DNA of 64,000 nucleotides from Cycas panzhihuaensis (Eukaryota > Cycadophyta). Under the pieces are notes generated by a model, which did no database searches, was not told the origin of the DNA, and saw only the letters and a program-made list of their open reading frames with translations. This document shows, piece after piece, positions 1 to 11,806 of this stretch (its first letter is position 1; the number at the start of each line of letters is the position of its first letter). The DNA lies in assembly GCA_023213395.1 (NCBI GenBank), contig CM041465.1, forward strand, positions 226,245,741 to 226,309,740, in the 5' to 3' direction. The translations under genes were made by a program, and so were the position numbers.

Positions 1-308
1 GGACAATTGTCACCAAACTAGTGATGACACTTTGACTCACCAAAGATTCAATTTGACCATTAACCTATGTAAACATTATTTCTACTAATATGGTCAGGGC
101 TATTTATAATTGGCTTAGTCAACTTTCCTTTGACATACAACCATAACCCATTCAATCTCAATAGACACATCATTTAGTATTTCCAGGTGCCATAGTTTTT
201 AGCATCAACCAACTCGTTTGTTTGGGAGTTAAAATAAATTTCCATTGAACATATTTGTGAAAAATTTAAATACACTAAAAAGCATTGAAAAAACATAGAG
301 GGAGCATT
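1..308 (-). repeat. Diverged LTR-like repeat flanking the outermost nest
   Basis: No gene is visible here. The first ~90 bases resemble 33850-33935 (shared blocks GTGATGAC, GACTCACCAAA and TAAACATTA in order) at roughly 70% identity by eye, with weaker similarity continuing to ~160. The right-hand relative is next to a tRNA-Met-like primer site, so this is probably part of an old LTR whose body was split by the 314-32361 insertion. The left end lies outside the window. It could also be an unrelated dispersed repeat. Confidence 0.35.
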
Positions 309-313
309 ACATA

Positions 314-656
314 TGATATCCTTGTAGTCTTTTCTGACTTTGCTCCACATGTAATTATGTCTGGGAAGATACCTTCAGGCCTTGTGTTTATACAGAAATT
401 TGGGACTTGAATTAGGTAAGAGGAATGGGAGGAAGGAATAACTTCTCTCTTTATTGATTTCCTTGAAAAACTGATGTACATATTTATACAAACTCAAGTT
501 GGTTTGTATGTAGGACACGTATGTGTTCCATGCAGGACATGTGTCACCTGTGTACCTAATTGCTAATTAGGTCCCTAAGTACCTTTGAAATGATACTTAA
601 AGAATATTGTGAACATAAGACTAAGGCTATACATAAATACACACAAATACTCATCA
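314..656 (-). repeat. 3' LTR of outer chromovirus
   Basis: 343 bp repeat matching 32022-32361. Shared blocks include TAGTCTTTTCTGACTT, AGAAATTTGGGA, ATTTATACAAACTCAAG and the terminal ACTCATCA. On the element's strand it starts TGATGAGT and ends ATATCA. A purine-rich stretch (AAGGACAAAA on the - strand, 657-667) immediately precedes it, as expected for the polypurine tract. Confidence 0.85.
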
Positions 657-668
657 TTTTGTCCTTGC

Positions 669-1990
669 TTAAAAAGAAATTAGCCTTAATTTCTGCTGAA
701 GATGGGGAAAATGTTCTTGGAGAGCTACTTCAGAGATCCATTTGGTCTTGGTGGGTAGAGTCCCTTTTCGACCAACAACATAGGTGGTGGTATTTTGCTG
801 CCTGGTTTGTTGTTGTCGAGTGTCGAGGATGGTGTCTTCAAAAGGTAGAGGCTGAAAATCTGGAATGGTATCAATAGAATGAGCAGTAAGAGGTTCAGCT
901 TCCAAGTGTAGTGGCTCATATAACTTGAGTTGACTAATATTTACAACATCATGAATATCCAAATGAGCAGGTAGATCAAGGTGAAAAGCATTCAGTCTTA
1001 TAGCTTGAAGTATAGTATAAGGACCAAAACTAATAGGCTTAAGCTTGTGGTGATGCTTAAACCATTTGCGATCTAGGTGAAGCCAAACTTTCTCACCAAC
1101 TTGAAAGGAACCTTAAGAGCAATGTTGATCCGGAGTTGTTTTATATTTGACTTGAGTCTGATGGAGTATTTGTTTGATCGTGGAATGCAATTTAGTCATG
1201 TGATCAATAAAAGAGACAATTTTTTGTTGTTCTTTCTGTTTGTGCCCTGTGATAGAAGAAGGAATGTCAAGTGGAAGTTCATAAGGGGTAAGTGGTTGGT
1301 ATCCATAGCAGACTTCAAAAGGAGATCTTCCAATGGAAACATGAGTTGCTTGATTATAATTATGTTGTATATGATGGAGATGTAAATCCCATTGTTTAGT
1401 GCTATGTTGGTAAATGTGGAGTGCATGTACCAATGTGTGATTAACCACTTTAGTTTGACCATCAATTTGAGGATGAAAAGAAGTTGAAAATTTGAGCTGG
1501 AAACTGAGCATTTTCCAAAGGGATTGGCAAAAATAACTGAGAAAACGACTCTCTGTCTGAAACTATAGAGAGTGGAAGACTATAGTGAGTCCAGACGTGT
1601 TGAAAAAATAGCTCAACAACTCGAGAATAGAGATGTTCTTCGTGTAGGGAATGAAAATTGCCATTTTAGAAAATTGATGAACAATGACAAATATGCAGTC
1701 GTGGCCATGCTGAGTGGTGAGTAATCCACTGACAAAGTCCATCAAAATAGATTCCCATGGCCAATTGGGAATAGGAAGTGGTTGATAAAGTCCCAGTGTG
1801 CGATTAGATGGTTTGGATTGATTGTAGAGAGAGCAACGCCAAATATAATCCTCGATTGCTTTTTGCATAAAAGTCTAGTAAAAATAATGCTGAAGATGAT
1901 GAAGAGTTTTGTGTTTTTTGAAGTGTCCACCATATGTCGAAGAATGAGCTTCTTTGAGTAACTACTGTCGCAGAGCGCCCATAGGAACAC
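669..1990 (-). pseudogene. Chromovirus integrase and chromodomain (degenerate)
   Basis: Integrase inserts the cDNA into the genome; the C-terminal chromodomain is thought to guide it to chromatin. The - strand shows, in order, the integrase zinc-binding region with CSLYNQSKPSN and the core start GLYQPLPIPNWPWESILMDF (1563-1868), then TSFHPQIDGQTKVVNHTL around the third catalytic position (1113-1511). A C-terminal part has VVNISQLKLYEPL followed by VGRKGTLPTKTKWIS (669-962), a degenerate chromodomain. Frames change between segments and stops interrupt them, so no full protein can be made. It sits directly before the 3' LTR. Confidence 0.8.
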
Positions 1991-3640
1991 ACTGACGATT
2001 CACTTTGTAGAGGAGTCCATTTTTGAGATGATAATTCAAAAGAGGTTCAAGATTAGTTTTTGTGGGTTGAGACAAAACGGTTAGGACAGATCCAAATTGG
2101 GGATCGAAAGGAAACAAATGTTGCCATTGAGAATATGGATTGAAGGTAGTATTGAGGAAGGTGGCCAAAGCTACGGTGAGAGGATGACTGAGGAAATCGG
2201 TTACTTTATTAGAGACACCTTTTTTGTATTTAATCACTAGTTGAAATTGTTGAATATAAGAAGCCCACTTAAGATGTCTATGTTCTTGGATTTTGTATTG
2301 AGAGTTTAGAAACTGTAGTGGTTGGTGGTCAGTATGGACAATAGTTTTGTTGCCAAGGAGAAAATGTCACCAATGATGGAGAGCTTGAACAAGGGCATAA
2401 AATTCTTTGTCATAAATACTATAATTAAGCTTGGCTTGAGAAAAAGTTTTAGAATAATAAGCAATAGGATGTCCTCCCTACTTAAGAATAGTATGAAGGG
2501 CAAATTGGGAAGCATCGGTTTTTAGTTCAAAGAGTTGAGTGAGATCAGGAAGATGAAGGACATGTGCCATGCAGAGGGCAACTTTGGGTTTTTGAATGTC
2601 GAATCAACAGAAGAGTTCCAGACAAAACTTGTGGAATTTTGGTAAGAATGTTGAGAGGATGTGCAATGCTAGAAAAGTGTGAAATAAACTTTCTATAAAA
2701 GTTGACAGAACCAAGAAAACTTTTGAGCTCAATTAAAGTAGAAGGTGTTGGCCATTCCTGAATGATACATACCTTTTCTGGATCAACATGAATGTTGTCC
2801 TCGCCAATGATGAATCTAAGATAAGAGATAGATTTTTGTGCAAAAAAGCATTTCTTGAATTTGGCTTTGAGTTGATGCTGTTGCAACAAAGCCATGACTG
2901 TATCGACATGATGAAGATGCTTCTTGAAATTGTTGTTGAAGACCAAAATATCATCAAGATAAGCAATGACAAATTTACCCAAGTGAGGGCGAAAAATGTC
3001 ATTAATAATCGACATGAAAGTGGCAGGAGCGTTAGTCAAACCCAAAGGCATGACTAACTATTCATAAAGGCCATTTTGAGTCTTGAAGGCTATTTTCCAA
3101 GTGTCTTGAGGTTCGACCTGAACTTGATGGTATTTAGTAAAATATTTGGCTCCTTTGAGATGATCCAATAAGTTGTCGATGCATGGAAGTGGGTATCGAT
3201 TCTTAACAGTAATTTTGTTAAGAGCTTGATAATTAATACATAGGCGTCATTCTTTATCTGTTTTTGGAATGAAAATTGCAGGGGAACCACAAGGAGAACA
3301 ACTTGGTTGAATTTTACCTTCTTCAATCAACTGAGTTAGTTGGCGCTCTAATTCAACATGGGTTAGAGGAGTAGTGCGATATGGAGCTTGATTAGGAAGT
3401 GAGGAACCTGGAACAAGATCAAAAGAATGTTGCACAACACATATTGGATGAAGTCCCTTAGGTTCTGCAAAGACATCAGAGTATGCATCTAAAAGAGCTT
3501 TAATTGCTTTTGGTGGCATTTTAGTACAATTTTCTTCTTTTGCTTGACAAATTACACAAAGTACCATTTGCTTGGAGGTGCTGGCAAGTTTGACTGTAGG
3601 ATTGCCAGTGATGAGAGCCAAGGATGGAGAAGCATTGTCT
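1991..3640 (-). pseudogene. Chromovirus reverse transcriptase and RNase H (degenerate)
   Basis: Copies element RNA into DNA and degrades the RNA strand. RT blocks on the - strand are PCGSPAIFIPKTDKE (about 3250-3290), [12 protein letters not shown] (about 3050) and the catalytic AYLDDILVF (about 2960). RNase H follows at 2300-2530 with TDASQFALHTILK, YSIYDKEFYALVQALHHW and VHTDHQPLQF. The spacer to integrase ends near 1962-2237 with YKKGVSNKVTDFLSH. At least one stop breaks RT near 3245, a frameshift lies before 3051, and TGG codons have become stops in RNase H. Family assignment is secure from motif order. Confidence 0.85.
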
Positions 3641-3995
3641 GCAGAAGTTAGTTTATACGCTTTTCTAATTTTGTGAAGCGTATAGGTATTATGATATCCA
3701 TCATACCATGTTCGTCAATCGTGTTGATATAGGCATCCCAAGAGAATGCCACTGCAATCCATAGGAGTGACATCACAATCAACTGTATCCAAGAATGGTG
3801 GAATGGCAAAAATGACAATACAGATTTTGTCAACCACTGTTGTGTGACCATTAGCCATTACCCACCCAAGAGTATAGGGTTTAGGATGTGGCTTGGTCGA
3901 CAATTGTAGAGAATCCACTAATGTTTATGAGATTAGATTCTTCATACTTCCATTATCAATGATACAAAGAGCTAAGCAAACCTTAATCTGACAAT
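3641..3995 (-). pseudogene. Chromovirus aspartic protease (degenerate)
   Basis: Retropepsin region that would cut the polyprotein. The - strand reads CIIDNGSMKNLIS around 3930-3970, matching the D-T/S/N-G-S active-site pattern, followed by LGWVMANGHTTVVDK. The upstream side is cut at 4041, where a family A element inserted between gag and protease. A stop lies just after the active site. Confidence 0.6.
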
Positions 3996-4041
3996 TCTGT
4001 GTGAAAAGTCGTTCTCTCTAAGAAGTAGAATATTTAGTGGT

Positions 4042-4911
4042 TGTTGACTTATACACGATCTCCCTACTGAGATAGGTACACTTGTCAAGGGATCACTGGT
4101 AGTCTAGTCCAAGATATAGTCAACATACCTTATACACCACAGTCATCACACATTATTCATTATTCCATAGAATGTCATCACAAATTATACACAACAGTAC
4201 AATAATCAACAATTATCCATCGTATAAGTGCCATAGTACACATAGAACACCAATTTCCACGTAACTCTTTTCTTTATTAAGCAATAGGTCTCATACAACA
4301 AGTTCTGGAATGTATTCCCTATACATTCTAGCCATATACACTGAATTCTATCATGTACATTCCAAAAGGGTATGCATCACGAAATGCGTCTGTGACAACT
4401 CTGTTCCGTACCACTAGATATGCGTGCTGGCTACCATACCACTATGTGGAATGAATGCTCAACTCTCACCGCCGGAATGGTCCTTGCAAGCTTCCTTAAA
4501 TGTGCCTCTTTGGTGCCTTTTGCTGAAGGGTTATGACTCCCTATCATAACCATACCTTTTTAGCCTCCATGTATCCTTTCATTTAACCAATTGATTAATC
4601 ACCTTTAACTAATGCCTTTGCATCCGTACGTCCATCTGTACGTCCCTTGGTGCTGGTGTCATCATTCTCTGGTGTCCTTTGGTCCAGATCTATCATGCAT
4701 ACCTTTGCTATTCACTAGCATACCGTAGATGATACATATCCTATGTTGCATACCTGTTCTAGTACGCACCTATCATACGTACCTAGAATGCCTACTTTTC
4801 CAACTTTTCTTGTCATACGTACCTCTGTATGGTCTGTACCTGCACTCCAATGGTCAACACAGCCTACATCTGGATTCCACATAACCCATTGTGCCAAAAT
4901 ATGTCCCAACA
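4042..4911 (-). repeat. 3' LTR of family A copy A1
   Basis: 870 bp LTR matching 29408-30142 over long stretches (for example ATCGTATAAG, CCATAGTACACATAGAACACC and the end ATATGTCCCAACA). Its first 90 bases match 24232-24324. The outer part, which is U3 on the element's strand, is dense in GCATACC and CGTACC on the + strand (about 4620-4850), a motif repeated upstream of ORF3. GGAATG/CATTCC motifs occur around 4305-4480. Confidence 0.88.
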
Positions 4912-4963
4912 TCTATCCCAAGTCAACAAGATTGGGTTAAGCATCCTTGCTCATCAAAAAATT

Positions 4964-6088
4964 TTAAATTTTTTGGGGTATCCTTCCCCTCCTCCTTTGT
5001 TTTAACGCTGTTCCTGCTGTTGGGTCTCGTACGGCTAAAATTTCTTCATTAATTTGAGTGAGGGTTGCTATTATGGCACCCTTTTCTTTGATCCTTTCGT
5101 GGAGGGCAGCTCTTTCTGCTTTATACCTTTCTTCCATGTCCTTAATTAATTGGATTATTTGATAAGATTTATCCTCTGTTTGGGGTGGTGTTGATGTTTC
5201 TCCTGTCTCCATTACATGAAGAAATTTTGTCTGTTCTTCAAGGGAGGGTTCTATTTCTTCTTCCTCTTTTTGTTCTTCCTCATCCCTTCTTCTCTTACTA
5301 CTTTTCCAAATTGTCTGCTTGGCACAGTGTGGGATAGGTGTCCTTGGCGTTTGTTGTAACCACTTAAAGATTTTTGTCATTTCTTTTTGTATCCTTTTCT
5401 TGATTTGTTTGTCTTGAGTGGTCTCTAGAAATTCATTCACCCATTGTTTTATAAGTGGTTCATTAAGAGGGATGGCTGATTTTGGAAGTTGTATACCTGG
5501 ACACTGGTAGAATAAAACAACCAATAACAAGGCGGGATGACGGAATGGATGTGTCATCACTTCCTATATTTGTTGTGTCATGTTCACTGCAAGAAATTTA
5601 GACCAATTATGTTTCTCCCCATCTCAAATCTTTGGTAGTATTGGCATCATTCCCCCTGGAATGTATGTATATTTTCTTTTTTATAGGAATCTTGTGTTTA
5701 TAACCTTAGCTATCCATTGTAATCTGACATCCTTTATGTTTGCTACCCGAATACCTCCAGACGTTAGTTGAGTATAAACCTGGCAAAATTCTTTCAGCCA
5801 GGTTTCATAGTCTACTTCCGATCTTTTGGTGGCTCTGGGAATTTCTCCCTCCTTCGGAAGCCCTGTCAGCAAGTGAATTATATCTACATCCAACTTGACT
5901 TTCTTCAAATCCTTTTTTAGCTCCAACAAAATGTTTTCCATGAGCTCTTAGTCCAAATAAAGAGGGTTATAGTATATATATTCCCCCCATTGTTCTTGTT
6001 TGACTTTAGCCCTAAATTGGGTAGGCAACCCTTCTAATTACTTTTTAAGCTTGGGCAAGAAGGTTTCATGGCACCTTGTTGTCTTCAT
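4964..6088 (-). pseudogene. ORF3 of family A (copy A1), unrecognised conserved protein
   Basis: A sense-strand reading frame downstream of pol and directly before the 3' LTR, where some plant retrotransposons carry extra genes. From ATG at 6088 it spans 374 codons in one frame with about five in-frame stops. Visible parts are an N-terminal helical region (LEGLPTQFRAKVKQEQWG), a conserved core with SEVDYETW, SGGIR and LQWIAKV, then GEKHNWSKFL and FRHPALLLVVLF, then a Lys/Glu-rich stretch. A probable coiled coil (MEERYKAERAALHERIKE) and a basic tail (KQRRRGRIP) close it. Copy A2 preserves the same order at 43262-44395. I recognise no family. The layout loosely recalls putative plant transposon proteins, but that is a guess. 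Confidence 0.6.
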
Positions 6089-6407
6089 CGTCACCAAGCT
6101 ATGGAATTTCCAGAAGTAGATCTAATATGACCAAGGAATGCAATACAAACCCTACGTGCATACCTTTTTGGAACGGTCGATTGTATTCAAGAATGGTCTT
6201 CGAAATTGGTGTTAAATCTTGGCTCCTCTCTTCCTCTAGATTACGAGGATTCCACTCGGTTGCTTGCTATGGTGAATTCAGGTCGATTTTCCCTTGTTTT
6301 TCTCTTGCATACCGTGTGAGAATGTTTGCAAGTATGCATTATAAACTTTTGTCTTTTTCGGCCTGTAACTCTATGCATACCCGATAGCGTACTTTTCAGA
6401 TACGTAT
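6089..6407 (-). promoter_or_regulatory. Spacer upstream of ORF3, left of the copia insertion
   Basis: Non-coding spacer between pol and ORF3 on the element's strand. It holds three GCATACC copies on the + strand (about 6159-6165, 6308-6314 and 6375-6382) and GCGTAC near 6387, the motif that dominates the U3 of the same element's LTR. It continues at 12163-12518 on the other side of the copia element. Promoter function is inferred only. Confidence 0.3.
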
Positions 6408-6778
6408 TGTTAGAAATAATGTACATTCCCATTTCATTTCATTTAAGTTCATTTTAGGTTCATTAGAACAATTCCTCACATGGAATATTCTATATAAGAA
6501 TATTCTAGAGAGAATATACTTGGTCAAAGTTCTAGAAGTCCAAGATACTTAAAACATTTATGAGGTGGTTTGAGCACATCAAATTTCATGGGAGCGTTAG
6601 AGTTTATTGAACCACCTCCTATGTTTAGACTTAGTGTAGAGTTATAAATATGTAATTGTACCATTCATTCTTTTTAATGAGAATTGGAGAGTTAAGTCTT
6701 GTTGACGTATCATCACCTCTTGCTTCATTTTGCATGTGATTTATGTTGTAAGGCTAACTTATATCCGTCATTCTAACA
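6408..6778 (+). repeat. 5' LTR of copia element
   Basis: 371 bp, nearly identical to 11801-12162. It begins TGTTAGAAATAATGTAC and ends TTCTAACA. It contains CTATATAAG near 6490, a plausible TATA box, and the sequence TATAAATATG near 6643. Confidence 0.92.
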
Positions 6779-6796
6779 TGGTATTAGAACCAGGTT
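6779..6796 (+). other. Primer binding site, initiator tRNA-Met type
   Basis: TGGTATTAGAACCAGGTT abuts the left LTR. It matches the usual plant initiator tRNA-Met primer site (TGGTATCAGAGCCAGGTT, from general knowledge) at 16 of 18 positions. Confidence 0.8.
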
Positions 6797-6979
6797 CTGC
6801 CATGTGTGCTTGCATGCTCTAAAGACACGAGTCTCTAATTTGTCTCATTTCTGAGCATCCAAAGCTGTCTAAAATTCCCTGTTCCTGCAAGAATTTCTAC
6901 ACTTTAATCACAATTTAAGTTGGTTTGCACAAGGCTGTCCACCCTCTATCTGAGAATACATAGATGCTTTGTCACCTTC

Positions 6980-7874
6980 AAAGCTCAGTTGATATCGTGT
7001 GTTAAACAGTAGTTGCCACACGATGGAGCAAGCACGAAGGTGAGACGAAGGGCACTGAAGGAGTTGCCACTGTTCAACCGGACTACACGAAAGATAGACT
7101 GCGGGTGCACAGGCCGTAACCAGGCCACACTATCGTCAGACGACGCCGGACGCTGCAACAACGTTGGAGACGGAGCCGACACCGCCATCGCTTATGCGCA
7201 AAGACCCGCAGATGGGACAAGTCGTCGAAAGGACGGACGGGAGAAAAGGTCTAGTCGTCGCTGACGGAAGGACAAGCTGCTATCATTCGAAGAACCAGCC
7301 GCCGGTCGGAGAAAGAGGACAAGCCACCATCATTCGAAGACCCAACCGCCGTTCGAGGAAAGAGGACGCAGCTGCCGGGACGAACAATGCCACCAGATGG
7401 ACTTAGGAACAAAGAACGGCAAAGTGATGTATCAAGAAGTTTCAGCTTGACAGTACGAATGGAGGTCACCGGACAATGAAATGGCACCAGTAGTTTTTTA
7501 ATTTGACTAAATAAAAGTATTTAGTCTAATGTTTATAACATTTGGTTATAAATAATAGAATATTCCCAAGAATATACCTTTGCAAAAGTAACATTGTGTT
7601 TAATACTTGCAAATTAAATATTTTTTGAAGAATATTATTTTGTCTACCAAGGGCTATAAATTGAAGATTAAATCATTGTAATTCCACTCAAAATAATCTC
7701 TAGTTTTGTCAAATTTTGTGAAGTCTCCAAGGGGATCAAGTATACTCCTCTTGTTTCTCCTCTTCTTTAAATATTGTATCCTTCAAGTATACTTTAACTA
7801 CCTGGTGGTCACTAAGTAAAATTAAAAACTCATACTTGTGGTAGTGTAAGTACTTGTTTTAATCACAAGTCATA
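6980..7874 (+). other. Unusual copia leader: GC-rich segment then promoter-like segment
   Basis: The 1.1 kb leader between primer site and gag has two unlike halves. Positions about 7000-7490 are GC-rich with CGA/CGG-rich short frames that look like no known protein. Positions about 7500-7874 are AT-rich with GGTTATAAATAATAG (near 7543) and GGGCTATAAATTGAAG (near 7648), resembling an LTR promoter, followed by a CT-rich leader ending at the gag start 7875. No gene is supported. It may be captured sequence or an internal promoter. Confidence 0.4.
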
Positions 7875-8698
7875 ATGACTTCAATGAACATTGGAGGATA
7901 TACACTGCCTGATTCTCAAAAACTTGATGGCAAAAACTATGTAATTTGGAAATTTAAACTTTCCAATATTTTAGCCTTACAAAGACTTATGGAGACTGTG
8001 GAAGAGAAAGATAAGAAACCTGAACAAAATCCAGTTGATGAGATCGAAGAAGCAACTTGGTTTGATAGAAACCAAAAGGCATTGGCTATCATTAATCTAT
8101 CAGTGGCTGATGAGTTGATCACTCACCTTCAAGGCAAGTCACTTGCATCAGAAGCTTGGAAGACTCTTAAAGATTTGTTTGAAACAAAAAATGAAACAAG
8201 AGTCTTGTATTTGAGAAATCAACTTTATTCATGTAAAATGACAAACGACTCTATCACTTCACATTTGCAAAAGCTAAAAGAAATTAAGGAACAACTTATT
8301 GCAGTTGGTGAAGATATTCAAGATAGAGAGCTTGTTAGCATTACTTTGAATAGCTTGCATGTAGGATTTCATATATTTGTGACAAGTATATGCCTTACAA
8401 GTAGACCTGGACCTCTAACATTTGAGGAGTCAAGTGGTTTACTATTGCAAGAGGAACAACGGATGGGTTTTTATAATGAAGGAGGAAGTAGCTCTATTGC
8501 ACTTGCATCAAAATTCAAGAAAAAACCTGTAAATCATGTTCCAAAGCATCAACCTCAAGCAAGCAACAACAACACTCAAAAATCAAAAAAAGATGTTACT
8601 TGCAAATATTGCAACAAGAAAGGACATCTTGAAATTCAGTGTCGAAAAAAGAAGGCTGATATGAAGAGATCTACAACTGCTTTGTCAAAAAAAAAAAT
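7875..8698 (+). pseudogene. Copia gag (capsid and nucleocapsid)
   Basis: Gag builds the virus-like particle and packages element RNA. The ORF starts MTSMNIGGYTLPDSQKLDGK, with the typical copia block LDGKNYVIWKFKLSN near the N terminus, and EAWKTLKDLFET and YLRNQLYSCKM in the middle. It ends with one CCHC zinc knuckle, CKYCNKKGHLEIQC (about 8610-8642). The frame runs on to 8807, but after the A-run at 8687-8697 its residues no longer look copia-like. In most copia elements gag and pol form one frame, so a single-base change in that run probably broke the join. Confidence 0.85.
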
Positions 8699-11600
8699 GA
8701 CAAAGTCTTTGTATTCAATGCTACAAATCAAAATTCATGTGAATGGTATATGGATTCTAGAGCTTCAAAACATATCTCATATCAAAAAGATTGGTTTGAA
8801 AACTTAAAGGAGTGTAGCATACCTCCCATTGTACTTGGAGACAATAGTCAGCATAAAGTTGTTGGTTGTGGCACCATCTGTATTCGTCAACCAAATTATG
8901 GAACCTTTAAGGTTTCTAATGTGCTATTTGCACCCTCCTTCAAGCACAATCTATTATATGTTAGTTGCATAGCTAAACAAGATATCAAGGTAGAATTTGA
9001 TAAATCAAAGTGTTTGATGAAAAAGGACAATGATGTAATAGCTCAAGGTGTGCATGAGAACGGAGTTTATAAATTCTCTGGCACTTATGAGCTTAGCCTT
9101 ATGGCTAAAAATTTAGATAACACTTTATGGCATGACCGATTTGGTCATTTGAATTATACCAGTATTCAGCTTATGCATAGATTGAACATGGTAAATGATT
9201 TACCTTCAATCAAGAAAACTAACAAAGTATGTGAAGTTTGTGCACTTGGAAAGCAGCACAGGGAATCATTCCAGAAATCAAGATGGCGAGCAAAGGAGAA
9301 GTTAGAATTGGTACATTCTGACTTATGTGGACCAATTTCACCACAATCATATGGAGGAGCACAATATTTCATCACTTTTATTGATGATTTTACAAGAAAG
9401 TGTTGGGTTTATCTCATTAAAAACAAATCTGATGCTTTTGCAAAGTTTAGAGAATTCAAAGCTGAAGCTGAAAATCATTCCAATAGAAAGATAAACATAT
9501 TGAGAAGTGACAGCGGAGGCGAATACCTATCCATTGAATTTATCAATTTCTATAAAAATCATGGGATACAACATCAGCTTACAACGGCATATACTCCACA
9601 ACAGAATGGTGTTGCAGAGCGAAAGAATCGTACCATTCTTGAAATGGCACGATGTATGATGAAGGCAAGAAATGTTCTTAAAGGACTTTGGGGAGAAGCT
9701 GTTAATACAACTGTGTACTTGTTAAATATTAGTCCTACAAAGGTAGTTAGAAACATAACTCCAGAAGAAGCTTGGACTAATGTAAAACCTTCTGCTGCAC
9801 ATCTTAAAATATTTGGATGTACTGCTTATGCACATGTGCCTAAAGAAAAAAGGCACAAACTTGATGACAAGAGTACAAAATGTATTCTTGTAGGTTACAG
9901 CTCGACATCAAAAGCATATAGGCTTTGGAGTCTCACTGACAAGAAAATTGTCATAAGTAGAGATGTATTGTTTCAAGAAACAGAAGAAGATGATCAACTC
10001 ATTGTACCTATAGAAGAAGAACAAAAACATAAAGGAAAAGAAATATGTGATAGTGAGGATAGTATAGAAAGTGATCAGAGTGAAGCTTCCACCTCTTCTA
10101 TTCCTGCTTCTACATCTTTTCCTAGTTCTTCAAAGAAATTGCCAAAATGGTATTTACAAACCATTCAAGAATCTGGAGAAGTAAACCTAGATTCTAGAAT
10201 TCAAACAAGAAGTAAAACTAATCTTGCTTTGATGGCAAACCCCTTAAGTGTTGAAGAGCCACAAACATTTCATGAAGCCAAGGATGTAACGCTTTGGCAA
10301 AAAGCCATGAAAGAAGAATATGACTCTATTGTGAAAAATGACACTTGGGATCTTGTCAAATTACCTCCAGGCAAAAAGGTAATTGGTTGTAGATGGGTGT
10401 ATCGAGTCAAGTATCAATCTAATGGTGCCATAGAAAGATACAAGGCTCGAGTTGTTGCAAAAGGCTACTCTCAAACACCAGGAGTTGATTATGAAGAGAC
10501 TTTCGCCCCTGTAGCAAAGATGACTACTATAAGGATGTTGTTTTCTCTTGTAGCTCAGTTCAATTGGGAACTTCATCAAATGGATGTAAAAAATGCCTTC
10601 TTGAATGGCATTTTGAATAAAGAAGTCTATATGAAACAACCAGAAGGGTTTGAAGAAGGAGAGAATGAATAACTTGTTTGCAAGTTGAAGAAAGCTCTTT
10701 ATGGGTTGAAACAGGCACCAAGGGCGTGGTATTCACGCATTGATGAATATTTTGTCTCACATGGATTCACAAGATGTGAATCTGATCATAGTTTGTATGT
10801 GTTGCATAAGGATTATGATATCTTAATTGTAGCTTTGTATGTGGATGATCTTATTTTGACTGGATCTAGTGTTGAAAAGATCAACATACTCAAAAAACAA
10901 CTATCAAAAGCTTTTGATATGACTGATCTTGGTCTATTACACTTTTACCTAGGGATGGAAATCTGACAGAAGAAAGATCATATCTTTGTATCTCAGTCAA
11001 AGTATGCTTACAATTTGTTAAAACGCTTCCATATGGAAAGTTGTAAACCAATTTTAACTCCAATGGAAGTTGGTCTCAAATTGGTAAAAGAAAGCAATGA
11101 TAAAACAGTAGATGAAACTCTATATAGGCAACTAGTGGGAAGTCTTATATATTTGACTATCACTAGACCTGATTTGAGTTATGATGTTGGTATTGTATCA
11201 AAATATATGAATGTTCCTTCCATATCACATTAGAAAGCAACAAAACGCATTCTGAGATATGTTCGTGGAACTATTCGGTTTGGACTCCTATTTCAGAAAT
11301 CTTTTGAATTTGTACTACATGGATTCACTGACTCAGACTGAGTAGGAGATGCTGACACAAGAAGATCTACATCAAGATATTCATTTGCACTCAATTCTGG
11401 AATGATCTCATGGAGCAGTAAATTACAAGCAATAGTTTCCTTATCATCTACTGAAGCTGAATACAAAGCTGCAGTAACCACAACTTGTGAGGCTATTTGG
11501 CTTAAAGGACTTCTTAGCCACTTCAAACTTGATCAAGATGAACTTACTCAATTATTTTGCGACAATCAATGTGCAATTCAACTGTTAAAGAATCCAGTGT

Positions 11601-11806
11601 TCCACGCAAGGAGCCAACACGTGGAAATTCATCATCATTTCATTCGGAAACAAGTGGAGAAAGGTATAGTCGAATTGATCTACTGTAGCTCAAGTGATCA
11701 AATTGCAGACTTACTTACTAAAGCATTGAGTCGTGAAAAATTTGAGAGATTGAGGATATTAATATCTGTAAGAGAAAACGAACTTAGCATTATGGGAGGG
11801 TGTTAG
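8699..11806 (+). pseudogene. Copia pol: protease, integrase, RT, RNase H
   Basis: One frame throughout, broken by four stops (10670-10672, 10964-10966, 11231-11233, 11339-11341). Protease has DSRAS at about 8751 where D-S-G-A is expected, so the active site is lost. Integrase shows the zinc motif H(x)nH...C-x2-C (HDRFGHLNY, CEVCALGKQH) and core blocks FIDDFTRKCWVY, RSDSGGEY and TPQQNGVAERKNRT. RT shows CRWVYRVKY, HQMDVKNAFLNG, ALYGLKQAPRAWY and ALYVDDLILTG. RNase H shows SLSSTEAEYKA and HVEIHHHFIRKQV. The frame ends inside the 3' LTR. All four stops and DSR fit single transitions from expected codons. Confidence 0.93.

Noticed and set aside
4042-4911. CRISPR-like array from the repeated GTACC words
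   Set aside because: Words are too short, irregularly spaced, and lie within a defined LTR of a plant element.
7013-7406. Overlapping + strand frames in the GC-rich copia leader
   Set aside because: No domain, several frames open at once because of composition, and they lie between primer site and gag.
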